Below, piece by piece: positions 30,037 to 38,108 of a stretch of DNA of 40,443 bases. The stretch comes from a virus, in IMG/VR virus record IMGVR_UViG_3300028909_000041, positions 1 through 40,443 of that record. One strand, 5' to 3'. The translations under genes and the position numbers were made by a program. Position 1 is the stretch's first letter; the number at the start of each line of letters is the position of its first letter. The notes under the pieces were generated by a model, which made no database searches, had not been told where the DNA came from, and worked only from the letters and a program-made list of their open reading frames with translations.

Positions 30037-30760
30037 TGAGAAGGAAGTTGAAGAGTTTACGGCTGATCTTCGTGCAGATGATTTGAAAGGTGCAGCCCCC
30101 GCCAAGCACACAATCGCTAAGCCGCCTCTTGATGTTGCAGATCCCTCCAAGCCACTTACAGCGGCGGATGTACTAAAGCTCTCGCAGCAAATTGAAGCGA
30201 ATGTGCGCAAGCAGATCGCGGAAGCTAAGTTTGATGCCGGAATGTCAGGACAGATTTTGCCAAAGCGTGTTACTCCGATTTCTGATTTCTCAAATGTAAC
30301 TCTAGACCAAGTATACGATATCGATTTTCCAATCGAAGCAAAGCCTTTTATGAGTGCCGATGGGCTTGTGGTAAAGCTCAAGGATACGAATTACGAGGCG
30401 CGCTGGGTTAATAAAAATCCTCAGCGTATCGGCGAGATGCTGGGAAAAGGCTTCACATATATTTGCCCCTCTGATTTGCATTCTGAAGGGAGTCAAAAAG
30501 CAATTGAGCCTTCTCTAGATGCAGAAGGTCATTATACAATCAATGATGTTGTAGCAATGAAGATTGATAAAGCAACATACTACAGAGCACTGCGTTTCGC
30601 CCATGAGCGGGCTGTGGGTACAACTAATAATGTAAAACTACACGAGCGCGCAGCAAAAGCAGCTAACACGTATATGCAGCATTCAGATGCTCGGAATGAT
30701 TTTCAATCAGCATCTAACGAGCGGAAGATGGCGTTTTATTCACCAGATGTAACAATTTAA
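30029..30760 (+). CDS. Unknown head-region protein
   Basis: 243 residues, GGGAGATGAGTT before ATG. An N-terminal polar, disordered lead (to about residue 70) precedes a globular part (YDIDFPIEAKPFMSADGLVV, EARWVNKNPQRIGEMLGKG, MKIDKATYYRALRFAHERAV). It could be a minor capsid or scaffold-accessory protein. No family recognised. Confidence 0.7.
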   Translation: MSNEKEVEEFTADLRADDLKGAAPAKHTIAKPPLDVADPSKPLTAADVLKLSQQIEANVRKQIAEAKFDAGMSGQILPKRVTPISDFSNVTLDQVYDIDFPIEAKPFMSADGLVVKLKDTNYEARWVNKNPQRIGEMLGKGFTYICPSDLHSEGSQKAIEPSLDAEGHYTINDVVAMKIDKATYYRALRFAHERAVGTTNNVKLHERAAKAANTYMQHSDARNDFQSASNERKMAFYSPDVTI

Positions 30761-30775
30761 TACTGAGGTTTAAAT

Positions 30776-31429
30776 ATGGCTGGACCAAATCTTACATATC
30801 ATCAGCCCATCTATACGGCGCAGACCACTACTGGTCTGACTCCGCTAACTGGGGCGAATTCTGAACAGTCTGGACAGACTTTTAAGCTCGGAACTCCTGT
30901 CCAGCAAAATGCTGGTTTTATTCGAGCGTGGGATGGTGCTACAGTAGCGGCTGCGATTGCTGGATTTAGTCTGACTAATGGATTGAACCTTGGTACAAGC
31001 GGTGCAGGCGCTCCGGGCGCTTTTGGGCAGATTGGACCTCCGGGAGCAATTCAGACTTATGGCAATGTTCCTAATCAGCCGGCGGCTTTTAATATTGCTG
31101 TAGGCACTCCTATTTCGGACGGTCGTACTCTGTTCGAGTCTGCCGTGGACGATAATATCTTCGAGGCTACTTTTGATAACTCGACTGGTACTGTAGCAGC
31201 CAATTATACTCCGACACAGGCAATGATTGGGACACAGTTTGGACTCACAATCGATGCTAGTGGTCAGTGGTATGTTGACGCTGCTAAGACAACTCCGGGT
31301 ACCAACACAGTAGTAACAATGGTTGGAATTAATCCAATCGACCTCACAGCAACTGGAACTACCTACATCGTAAATGCTCGTGTGCGCTTCCAGGTTCTCT
31401 CCTCGGCAGCTCAAATTATCATAGGTTAA
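30776..31429 (+). CDS. Capsid decoration-like protein
   Basis: 217 residues, GAGG before ATG. It is beta-rich and Gly/Ala/Thr-rich: GQTFKLGTPVQQNAGFIRAW, then ANYTPTQAMIGTQFGLTIDA, then TVVTMVGINPIDLTATGTT. The segment order (gauged by a DNA-position-independent beta pattern) resembles phage capsid decoration or stabilising proteins. It lies directly before the major capsid gene, 22 nt apart, which supports this role. Confidence 0.65.
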   Translation: MAGPNLTYHQPIYTAQTTTGLTPLTGANSEQSGQTFKLGTPVQQNAGFIRAWDGATVAAAIAGFSLTNGLNLGTSGAGAPGAFGQIGPPGAIQTYGNVPNQPAAFNIAVGTPISDGRTLFESAVDDNIFEATFDNSTGTVAANYTPTQAMIGTQFGLTIDASGQWYVDAAKTTPGTNTVVTMVGINPIDLTATGTTYIVNARVRFQVLSSAAQIIIG

Positions 31430-31451
31430 TAGTACAAAAAGGATATAAATT

Positions 31452-32411
31452 ATGGGAACACAAGTTCGTGGAGCATTTCCTAAACTTATGGCTCCGGGGC
31501 TGCATAAAATCTACGTTGATGCACTTGAGACAGAACAGCGCGCTGAAGAGTATCAGGCAGTTTTTAATGTAAAGACCTCGGAATCTGAGTACGAGCAGGA
31601 CTTGAAGATGGCCGGATTCGGCCCGCTTCAGGAAAAGCCGGAAAATACGCCCGTAGCGTATACACAGATGATTCAGGGTGGAGATAAGCGGTATATTCAT
31701 CTTACTTACGCGCTTGCTGTTCGTACCTCGAAAGAGCTATGGCAAGATGCTAAGTATGGTGTTATTAAGACCGCTCCTAAAGCTCTGGCTCGTTCGATTC
31801 GTTATACTAAGGAAATCGTAGCGTTCAATATCTTTAATCAGGGGTTCTCTAGTAATGTCACTACGACTGATGGAGTATCTCTTTTTAATAACGCTCATCC
31901 TCTCCTTGGTGGGCCTAGTGCTACTAGCACCTGGGCTAGTCTTCCAAATCTTATCAGCGCAGCCGGCACTTTCCCTAATCGTCCTGCTACTGATATTGAT
32001 CTGTCGTTTACTGGTGTGCAGTTGGGCACTACTCAGTTCGAGAGACTAGTAGATTCTCAGGGCTTGCCAATTAATCTGAAGCCGACTAAGGTTTTGATCG
32101 CGCCGGAGAATCGTTTCCTCGCGCGTGAGATTTTCGGTTCCAGTGGTAAGCCCGCAACTGATACGAATGACATCAACTCTTTGCTCGGTGAAGATTTGAG
32201 TTACATGGTATGCCACTACTTTACAAATGCTGGCCCGTGGTACATGACTGCGGATAAGAAAAATCACTCGCTTACTGTGTTCATGCGGCAGAATCCTGAA
32301 GATGAATTTGATGAGGATTTTGATACCGGAGCTATGAAACAGAAGACTACCATGCGTATGTCTGCGGGCGCTACAGATTGGCTCGGAACTTGGGGCAGCA
32401 ACGGAGCTTAA
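31452..32411 (+). CDS. Major capsid protein (HK97-like)
   Basis: 319 residues, AAAGGATATAAATT before ATG. It begins with a short arm and the segment LHKIYVDALETEQRAEEYQA. Then the E-loop and spine region (YIHLTYALAVRTSKELWQDA), then FNNAHPLLGG, the pattern of Mu-like/HK97-fold capsid proteins (A-H-P). The end is beta-rich (FMRQNPEDEFDEDFDTGAMK, then MRMSAGATDW). No protease or cleavage signal is recognised in the window. A strong terminator follows it, which suits a highly expressed capsid gene. Confidence 0.85.
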   Translation: MGTQVRGAFPKLMAPGLHKIYVDALETEQRAEEYQAVFNVKTSESEYEQDLKMAGFGPLQEKPENTPVAYTQMIQGGDKRYIHLTYALAVRTSKELWQDAKYGVIKTAPKALARSIRYTKEIVAFNIFNQGFSSNVTTTDGVSLFNNAHPLLGGPSATSTWASLPNLISAAGTFPNRPATDIDLSFTGVQLGTTQFERLVDSQGLPINLKPTKVLIAPENRFLAREIFGSSGKPATDTNDINSLLGEDLSYMVCHYFTNAGPWYMTADKKNHSLTVFMRQNPEDEFDEDFDTGAMKQKTTMRMSAGATDWLGTWGSNGA

Positions 32412-32419
32412 TGCTCGCG

Positions 32420-32488
32420 GTCTACTGAGCGGAGGTAGACGTGCTATGACCAACACTCTATACAGAGTTCCTTGATTCATAGCACGTC
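32420..32488 (+). repeat. Tandem hairpins after the capsid gene
   Basis: GTCTAC/GTAGAC (32420-32425 with 32435-32440) competes with GACGTGCTATGA/TCATAGCACGTC (32438-32449 with 32477-32488), which itself encloses ACTCT/AGAGT. The two stems share GAC. They may protect the capsid mRNA's end or act as a switch. Confidence 0.6.
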
Positions 32489-32490
32489 GG

Positions 32491-32532
32491 CCCCACTAGA
32501 TTTGGCCCTCTCCCCCGTCTAGTGGGGTTTTA
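32491..32532 (+). terminator. Intrinsic terminator after the capsid gene
   Basis: CCCCACTAGA (32491-32500) pairs with TCTAGTGGGG (32518-32527), 10 bp with a 17-nt loop, followed by TTTTAA. It separates head genes from the lysozyme-like gene. Confidence 0.85.
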
Positions 32533-32544
32533 ATAGGAGATATT

Positions 32545-32907
32545 ATGGCATTGACGATTTGTGAAGCGATTGCGAAGATGGAAGGGTTTGGGGTTGCGGG
32601 TGGGCGTGCGACACGGAATAATAATCCGGGGGATATTGAGTTTGGAGCGTTTGCGCATTCGTTTGGGGCGTTGAGGATTGAGACTATTCCGCCTCCACGG
32701 ACTCCGAGATTTGCGTATTTTCCAACTGTGGAAGCAGGATTCGCTGCGATGCGCGCGCTGCTGAAACAGCATTATGCTGGGCTTTCGATTGCGGATATGA
32801 TTTATAAGTATGCTCCTCCGGTGGAGAATAACACGGAAGAGTATATTAGGAATGTCTGTACATGGACAGGACTTACACGAAATATACTTATTGATAATTA
32901 TCTGTAG
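32545..32907 (+). CDS. Lysozyme/transglycosylase-like protein
   Basis: 120 residues, TAGGAGATATT before ATG. The pattern AIAKMEGFG, with Glu13 as a candidate acid, then RNNNPGDIEF, RFAYFPTVEAGFAAMRALL, YAGLSIADMIYKYAPPVENN and EEYIRNVCTWTGL matches small phage proteins of the lysozyme-like superfamily that cut peptidoglycan, some of them virion-associated. It is placed between head and tail genes. It may serve as the endolysin or as an entry enzyme. Confidence 0.7.
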   Translation: MALTICEAIAKMEGFGVAGGRATRNNNPGDIEFGAFAHSFGALRIETIPPPRTPRFAYFPTVEAGFAAMRALLKQHYAGLSIADMIYKYAPPVENNTEEYIRNVCTWTGLTRNILIDNYL

Positions 32908-32915
32908 GAGGATGT

Positions 32916-33188
32916 ATGAGCTACGGACTTCCTAATAAGCATACGTGGGGCGAGGGAGCATGGGCGTTTTGCTCCCGTTGCGGGGATCGAACTCCGATTA
33001 AAGATATGCAATGGCAGCGCGGTAAACTTCTCGATGCGAAATGCTTCGACGCATTCCCGCTACTCGGCCAGATCGACAAAGGTATCACAGACGCTCTCAG
33101 CATGATAATCCTCGAACCAGATTTACAGCCGGATCCAAAGTTAACAATGCCTACGCTTGATGGGCAGAATGATGATATATTCATTTAA
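32916..33188 (+). CDS. Small zinc-ribbon protein
   Basis: 90 residues, TAGGAGGATGT before ATG. CSRCG (19-23) and a later Cys near residue 43 (DAKCF) suggest a metal site. The segment WQRGKLLDAKCFD and the end LEPDLQPDPKLT resemble small phage proteins found in late operons. Function unknown. Confidence 0.65.
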   Translation: MSYGLPNKHTWGEGAWAFCSRCGDRTPIKDMQWQRGKLLDAKCFDAFPLLGQIDKGITDALSMIILEPDLQPDPKLTMPTLDGQNDDIFI

Positions 33189-33202
33189 AGGAGATTTTTG
33201 AT

Positions 33203-33532
33203 ATGAGTTGGCATGGGCATAGTGATGCTGAAATTATTCATACAAATAGAAAAGAACGTAAACAAGGATTTTATGACCACGGCACTAAAGCATATGATAA
33301 ACTAAGTGTTGCCGCCGATAATGATCCTAGACCTTTTAAATCAAATAGTCCTTCTATGCGACTAGATAGATTAAATGATAGGAAATTGGGTAATCACGAA
33401 GTTTCTGAATCGCAGCAAAAAGAATTTAATAATGAAAACCGTGCTGTTGCGCAAGCTAAGAGTGCTGCTGCATTAGGCCTTAAATATAAAAATACAAATA
33501 GGCGGGCACCAGAAGGTGGCCCGGCTAAATAG
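33203..33532 (+). CDS. Unknown basic, disordered-type protein
   Basis: 109 residues, AAAGGAG upstream. It is Asn/Lys/Arg/Ser-rich with few hydrophobics (GFYDHGTKAYDKLSVAADND, MRLDRLNDRKLGNHEVSESQ), so probably extended or virion-bound. It could be a minor head or tail protein. No family recognised. Confidence 0.65.
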   Translation: MSWHGHSDAEIIHTNRKERKQGFYDHGTKAYDKLSVAADNDPRPFKSNSPSMRLDRLNDRKLGNHEVSESQQKEFNNENRAVAQAKSAAALGLKYKNTNRRAPEGGPAK

Positions 33533-33544
33533 TCAGGAGCTACA

Positions 33545-33814
33545 ATGGCAAATAACATCAGTGCGAATCCTTGGTATTTGGATACTGCGAGTACGAATCT
33601 CGTATGGCCGGGGCGAATTTATATCAAGGATATGATCTGGAATGATCCTATAGCAGCGGCTACGCTTACTGTAAAAGATCAGAATGGGAATATTATTATT
33701 AATAAAGTAGCTGCTACAACTGATCCATTTCCTACTGGCACCCTTGGCTGGGTAAATGGTCTGGTAGTAACTGCTATGACCTCCGGCACTCTTTCCGTAT
33801 TTATCAATAAGTAA
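33545..33814 (+). CDS. Small beta-sandwich virion protein, unknown
   Basis: 89 residues, CAGGAG before ATG. Alternating strands (YIKDMIWNDPIAAATLTVKD, NIIINKVAATTDPFPTGTLG, TAMTSGTLSVFINK) suggest a small beta-sandwich such as a head or tail fibre-type domain. It lies just before the large tail protein. Confidence 0.65.
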   Translation: MANNISANPWYLDTASTNLVWPGRIYIKDMIWNDPIAAATLTVKDQNGNIIINKVAATTDPFPTGTLGWVNGLVVTAMTSGTLSVFINK

Positions 33815-33826
33815 TAGGATACTAAT

Positions 33827-36217
33827 ATGCCCAGCGGACTTCGTAAGACGACAGGAAATCATTTCGAGATCTATTACGAAGAGCCGTGGGGCGGAGTTGC
33901 GTCGGATAAGAGTTCGGTGGATATTGCTGAGAATCAGTGTGTTAAGATGGATGGAGTTACGATTAAGAACGGCTTGCTGTGCTACTCGAATATGGCGAGT
34001 CAGAATTCTGTCTGGGATTTGGAACTTATACCTCCTAAGGCAGTACCTGAGTATACGTTTATTGTATTACCATTTACGTATACTTTTGTTATCGATACTG
34101 CTATAACACTGAATTACGGGCTTTCTAGTATGTATGCCGGTGGAATTCTAACAATTCCAGACTCCTCGATATTCATAGTCGGGCAGATAATCCAACTCGC
34201 AGGTCTCGCTACTCCTTGCCCTAATCCCATCACTGATTGTATGCGCGTGACGGTTACTCAGATTATAAACTCAACGCAGGTGCGAGTGCTCAGTGTGCTC
34301 GCGACAACTTCAAACCAATTCTCGTGCGCTACGCCCCTTGGTGGTTATACTGGGGTGGAGTATTTTGGCTCTAATCTGTCCGCTCCGCAAACGCCGTATA
34401 ATGCGACCCTGCCTTTGCTCTCAGCTACTCCTACATTCCTGGACACAGATCCCAGTAGCCCTACTTATAATCAATACAGAGGACTGGAAGTGTTGTGGGA
34501 TTTTGACGCTGGCCCCGCTTATGTTATTGGCCAAGGAGTACAGTTTACAATCACAGGTTGCGATAATCCAGCATTAGATGGGCTGTATACTTATATTGGC
34601 GGTATTACTGTTGGGTATGTTACTGGCTCCGGCGGAGACGACCAACCAGTTCCCGCGCTGCTGCCAAACGGTACGGCAGCGGGGACTTCTGGGACTATTA
34701 ATTTTCTGAACGTAGATTTACCTATCCCCGCGACTCCGACTGATTATTATGCGGATGCTTACACATCGCTGATTTTTAATGCCTCTAATTTCTTATGTGC
34801 TGTAGATCAATATGGGCTTACTTATATCGCGACGCTGCAATCAGATGGTACGATTAAATTCCAATTCGACCAGTTCGCCTCTGGGGGGGCTAGTCTTATA
34901 TTTGGCGCTCCATCAGCAGTGAAAGTAGTGAATGGGATTGCGTACATTGCGTATTATACTCGAAGTGAGTTATACGCATATACACCGACAGTGTCTTATA
35001 CTCGCGTATCTACATACACAGCAGGGTTATTTATCGATATATTCGACGAGTATATGATCCAGCTTAATTGCAATTCCGCTGTGGATGGCGTACAGCAGAC
35101 ACTCGTGAGCTGGAGTTCCCCGGATGCGTTTGGTACCTGGGATCCTTCCGTGAATAGAACTGCGGGCTTTAATCTTCTAACCTCGGTCGAGGATTTTATT
35201 TCAGGGTTTGTTGCGGTTGATAACGTAGGGTATATATTCAAGCGTACTGGCGTTACTCAGATGACGGCGACAGGCGTAGCGATTGGCCCTTGGGCTTTTA
35301 CTACGTACTGGAACTCTACTATCGGGCAGGGGCTTGTATTTCCATACACTCTTAAACAGTTTGGGCGTTTTACATTCTTAGCTACGGATAGTGATATTTA
35401 TGCGTTTTATGGTGGTTCATTTACACCTATTGGATCGCCCGCGCGAACAGCGATCTATAGCAGTTTTAATGTAAACCCTCCACTAGGGGCTTTATCGAAT
35501 GATCTAGTTACTGGCGGGATTAATATGTACCCGTTTAATGATTTAGATCCGGGTACAGAATATGTATTTATTGCCGCTACAGCAAGCGTGGCTGGTAATG
35601 TGGTTTTCTGGTCTTACCAAGCGAACGAGAAGGTTTGGACTACTATCACTAAGTCTATATCTGAGCTACTGTCGGATTATGTCGCAGGGGCTAATTTTGT
35701 ACAGGTAAATTTCATCAAAACAGCAGCTGTGTATTTGAATCAGTCAAGTGGTGGCGCTGTAACAACGCTTTCGAATTTGCCGGTGATGCTTGTGTATATT
35801 AATTTCACGTACACAATACTTGAGATCTCGTATACCAAGACATTTATTTACTATAATCTAGTAAATACTCCTACCGCGGATGTAACTAGTATTACAATAC
35901 CTCCAGGGAATCTTAATCTGGTATTTCGTGCTGAGGAGATAAAGCTCGGATTTACACGTAAGTGTACGATTCGTAGAGCAGTAGTTAAGGCGTATGGAAC
36001 TGGTACTCTGGCAGTTAACATTACTGATATTGCCGGTGTAGTCACGTCGCTTGGAACTATTGTACTTGATGGGACTAATAACCAGCGAACATACTATACC
36101 CCATATGGAATGGCCACTGTAGAAGCGCCACAGCTTAGTATCACTTCTACGAATTTCAACGGGGCAATTGTTAAAGTAATGCTCGCTGGAACTTACGCAG
36201 ATGGGGATATAGACTAA
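33827..36217 (+). CDS. Large beta-rich tail protein (nozzle-like)
   Basis: 796 residues, 12 nt after the previous stop. It is beta-rich throughout with repeated blocks of aromatic/Gly turns (NGIAYIAYYTRSELYAYTPT, VDNVGYIFKRTGVTQMTATG, GRFTFLATDSDIYAFYGGSF), like the propeller and nozzle proteins of short-tailed phages (T7 gp12 type). It starts MPSGLRKTTGNHFEIYYEEP. By size, position near the possible adaptor and composition it is probably the tail nozzle. No firm family match. The stop overlaps the next start by one base (TAATG). Confidence 0.65.
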   Translation: MPSGLRKTTGNHFEIYYEEPWGGVASDKSSVDIAENQCVKMDGVTIKNGLLCYSNMASQNSVWDLELIPPKAVPEYTFIVLPFTYTFVIDTAITLNYGLSSMYAGGILTIPDSSIFIVGQIIQLAGLATPCPNPITDCMRVTVTQIINSTQVRVLSVLATTSNQFSCATPLGGYTGVEYFGSNLSAPQTPYNATLPLLSATPTFLDTDPSSPTYNQYRGLEVLWDFDAGPAYVIGQGVQFTITGCDNPALDGLYTYIGGITVGYVTGSGGDDQPVPALLPNGTAAGTSGTINFLNVDLPIPATPTDYYADAYTSLIFNASNFLCAVDQYGLTYIATLQSDGTIKFQFDQFASGGASLIFGAPSAVKVVNGIAYIAYYTRSELYAYTPTVSYTRVSTYTAGLFIDIFDEYMIQLNCNSAVDGVQQTLVSWSSPDAFGTWDPSVNRTAGFNLLTSVEDFISGFVAVDNVGYIFKRTGVTQMTATGVAIGPWAFTTYWNSTIGQGLVFPYTLKQFGRFTFLATDSDIYAFYGGSFTPIGSPARTAIYSSFNVNPPLGALSNDLVTGGINMYPFNDLDPGTEYVFIAATASVAGNVVFWSYQANEKVWTTITKSISELLSDYVAGANFVQVNFIKTAAVYLNQSSGGAVTTLSNLPVMLVYINFTYTILEISYTKTFIYYNLVNTPTADVTSITIPPGNLNLVFRAEEIKLGFTRKCTIRRAVVKAYGTGTLAVNITDIAGVVTSLGTIVLDGTNNQRTYYTPYGMATVEAPQLSITSTNFNGAIVKVMLAGTYADGDID

Positions 36218-36606
36218 TGAGAACACTAGTTCCTACTCCTACTATCGAGCAGCACACAGTTAATACGAACTTCGCACTCGTGCTAAATGGTAATGTAAGC
36301 CCTGGAAATGGGCTTACATTTGATTCTAATGGGCAACCATTAACGTACAGTACATCGAATCAAAGTGGGATATTGCTTAGGATTGGGGCTGCTGGGAATC
36401 CGCACGGCGCGCCTTTTGCCTGGGTCACCTCTAATGCAAATCTTACCGTGCAGCATAATTTGAATAAAGTACCATACGGATTCCATTTAGTATCAAAGAA
36501 CAAAGCGTGTGATGTGTTTCAAGGAACTATTCTGCCTACGGCAATGAACATAACACTACAATGCACAGACGCAACAGCGGATATTACAGTATTCGTTATG
36601 GTATAA
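36217..36606 (+). CDS. Small beta-rich tail-region protein
   Basis: 129 residues, coupled to the nozzle-like gene (TAATG). The end (NLTVQHNLNKVPYGFHLVSK, GTILPTAMNITLQCTDATAD) looks like a compact beta domain of the kind found near fibre attachment points. Function unknown. Confidence 0.65.
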   Translation: MRTLVPTPTIEQHTVNTNFALVLNGNVSPGNGLTFDSNGQPLTYSTSNQSGILLRIGAAGNPHGAPFAWVTSNANLTVQHNLNKVPYGFHLVSKNKACDVFQGTILPTAMNITLQCTDATADITVFVMV

Positions 36607-36617
36607 GAGGAGAGTAA

Positions 36618-37391
36618 ATGGCGTATCCATATACAATACAGGATTTGCTCTGCGGGATTGGCGCGAGTCCTAGTGCTCCGACTGGTGGCGTTTGGGCGAA
36701 GCTGTCACAGCGTGCGGATGTGTTTACGCTCGGAGTGCAGTGGGTTGCGGACGCGGTGCTTGAGTTGAGCCAGAATTATCCATTTCAGGGACTTCAACGT
36801 ACTACGGCAGCACCAGTGCAAATGACGACCGGAGTATACCAATATCCATTTAGTACATGGGTGAATGCTGGTGATATTCCAGCATTTGGTACCACGGCGA
36901 ATCCGAAGCTCATCCCAAGCTTTTTTATGTTTTATAACAATCCATTGAATACAACACAGGGATATAATCCTGGTATTGGATTGATGTATAAGACTATTGA
37001 TTCGCTTGAGCTTATGTTCAGCACTCCGGGTACGCCTGCATATTGGACGCGATTTAATAACCAAGTATTTATCGCACCACAACCCACTAATGCGTATTGG
37101 TCATATATGCGGTATCAGATACAGCATCCGTTCTCGAATCCTCCAGTGCTGGCAGATGAGATATTCTTAGATGATGACTGGCGGGAGATTATTGAATATG
37201 CAGCGGCATTACGAGGGGCGGGTGATCTGCGAATGTTGGACTATTCAACACAGTATCATAACATACTTTATGGCGACCCTAAAAAACCTGCGGATGTCGG
37301 TTTGCTCACTGCCCGTGCCTCGACTATGGAAAACGATATAGTATCAAATCAAGGAATGCGACAAATTCGGCCACTAATGAGGAGATGGTAA
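36618..37391 (+). CDS. Head-tail adaptor-like protein (tail tubular A type)
   Basis: 257 residues, AGGAGAGTAA before ATG. An N-terminal helix bundle (GVQWVADAVLELSQNYPFQG) precedes a beta insertion. Then a C-terminal helix pair (LADEIFLDDDWREIIEYAAA, then LRMLDYSTQYHNILYGDPKK) with D-D-W and Y-x-x-x-L-x-G-D-P. These match podoviral adaptors (T7 gp11 type) that join portal and nozzle. It lies just after the nozzle-like gene, an order often seen reversed in T7. Confidence 0.65.
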   Translation: MAYPYTIQDLLCGIGASPSAPTGGVWAKLSQRADVFTLGVQWVADAVLELSQNYPFQGLQRTTAAPVQMTTGVYQYPFSTWVNAGDIPAFGTTANPKLIPSFFMFYNNPLNTTQGYNPGIGLMYKTIDSLELMFSTPGTPAYWTRFNNQVFIAPQPTNAYWSYMRYQIQHPFSNPPVLADEIFLDDDWREIIEYAAALRGAGDLRMLDYSTQYHNILYGDPKKPADVGLLTARASTMENDIVSNQGMRQIRPLMRRW

Positions 37392-38099
37392 ATGGCTACA
37401 CAAGCGACTGTTCCTACAGCAACGGCAGCGTCCGCAACTCCTATTGCTGCTACTATTCCTACTGCGGCTATTCCAGGCACAGCGACCGCGAATGCTCAGA
37501 CTGCGGCTAATCCATTTGCTCCAGCGGCTGCGGCTGTTCCGACTGGCGCAGCTCCCACTACCGCCGGAGTCGTAGCGCCAAGTACCGCGCAGACTAATGG
37601 GATTAATTGGGCGGATGGCTCGAATACTGTGACCGGAGATTTTAAGGACACATACGGCTCAGGTACTGGAACGGCTATTACTAGTGTGCTTCAGAATCTT
37701 GGTACCGCGACCGATAGTGCGGTACAGGCTACGATTGCGAATACAAATCTGGAGGCCGGTGAGCAGGCTGCGAATATCACATCTGGAGAAGCGGCTAGTG
37801 GCGTGACTGCAAATTCTAGTACGGCAGCGCTGGCCCAAGGCGATTTCTATTCTGGTGTGAATAGCAATCTGCAATCTACAGTCGCGAATATGGAGTTGGG
37901 CGAGGAGAATACGCTGCTTGGCGCGCTGACGAATGAGGGTTCTGCGCATGGCTCGGATTCTAGTTTTCTTGGAACGCTCGGAGATGTGCTAGGCGGTGGT
38001 ATCGTTGGCGACGCTATTAGTTCTGGCGCTAATGCTATTAACAGCACAGGAGCTTCTGGAACCGGGACATTTAGTGAGATTTTGAGCGCGCTAGGATAG
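37392..38099 (+). CDS. Ala/Thr-rich ejection-type protein
   Basis: 235 residues, GAGG upstream; starts directly after the previous stop. Residues 1-75 are Ala/Thr/Pro low complexity. Then helices with repeated Ala/Ser/Asn (QATIANTNLEAGEQAANITS, ALAQGDFYSGVNSNLQSTVA), and a Gly-rich end with LGDVLGGGIVGDAISSGANA that could insert in membranes. It is probably one of the internal virion proteins released into the cell with the DNA. Inferred from composition and place. Confidence 0.65.
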   Translation: MATQATVPTATAASATPIAATIPTAAIPGTATANAQTAANPFAPAAAAVPTGAAPTTAGVVAPSTAQTNGINWADGSNTVTGDFKDTYGSGTGTAITSVLQNLGTATDSAVQATIANTNLEAGEQAANITSGEAASGVTANSSTAALAQGDFYSGVNSNLQSTVANMELGEENTLLGALTNEGSAHGSDSSFLGTLGDVLGGGIVGDAISSGANAINSTGASGTGTFSEILSALG

Positions 38100-38108
38100 G
38101 GGATAATA

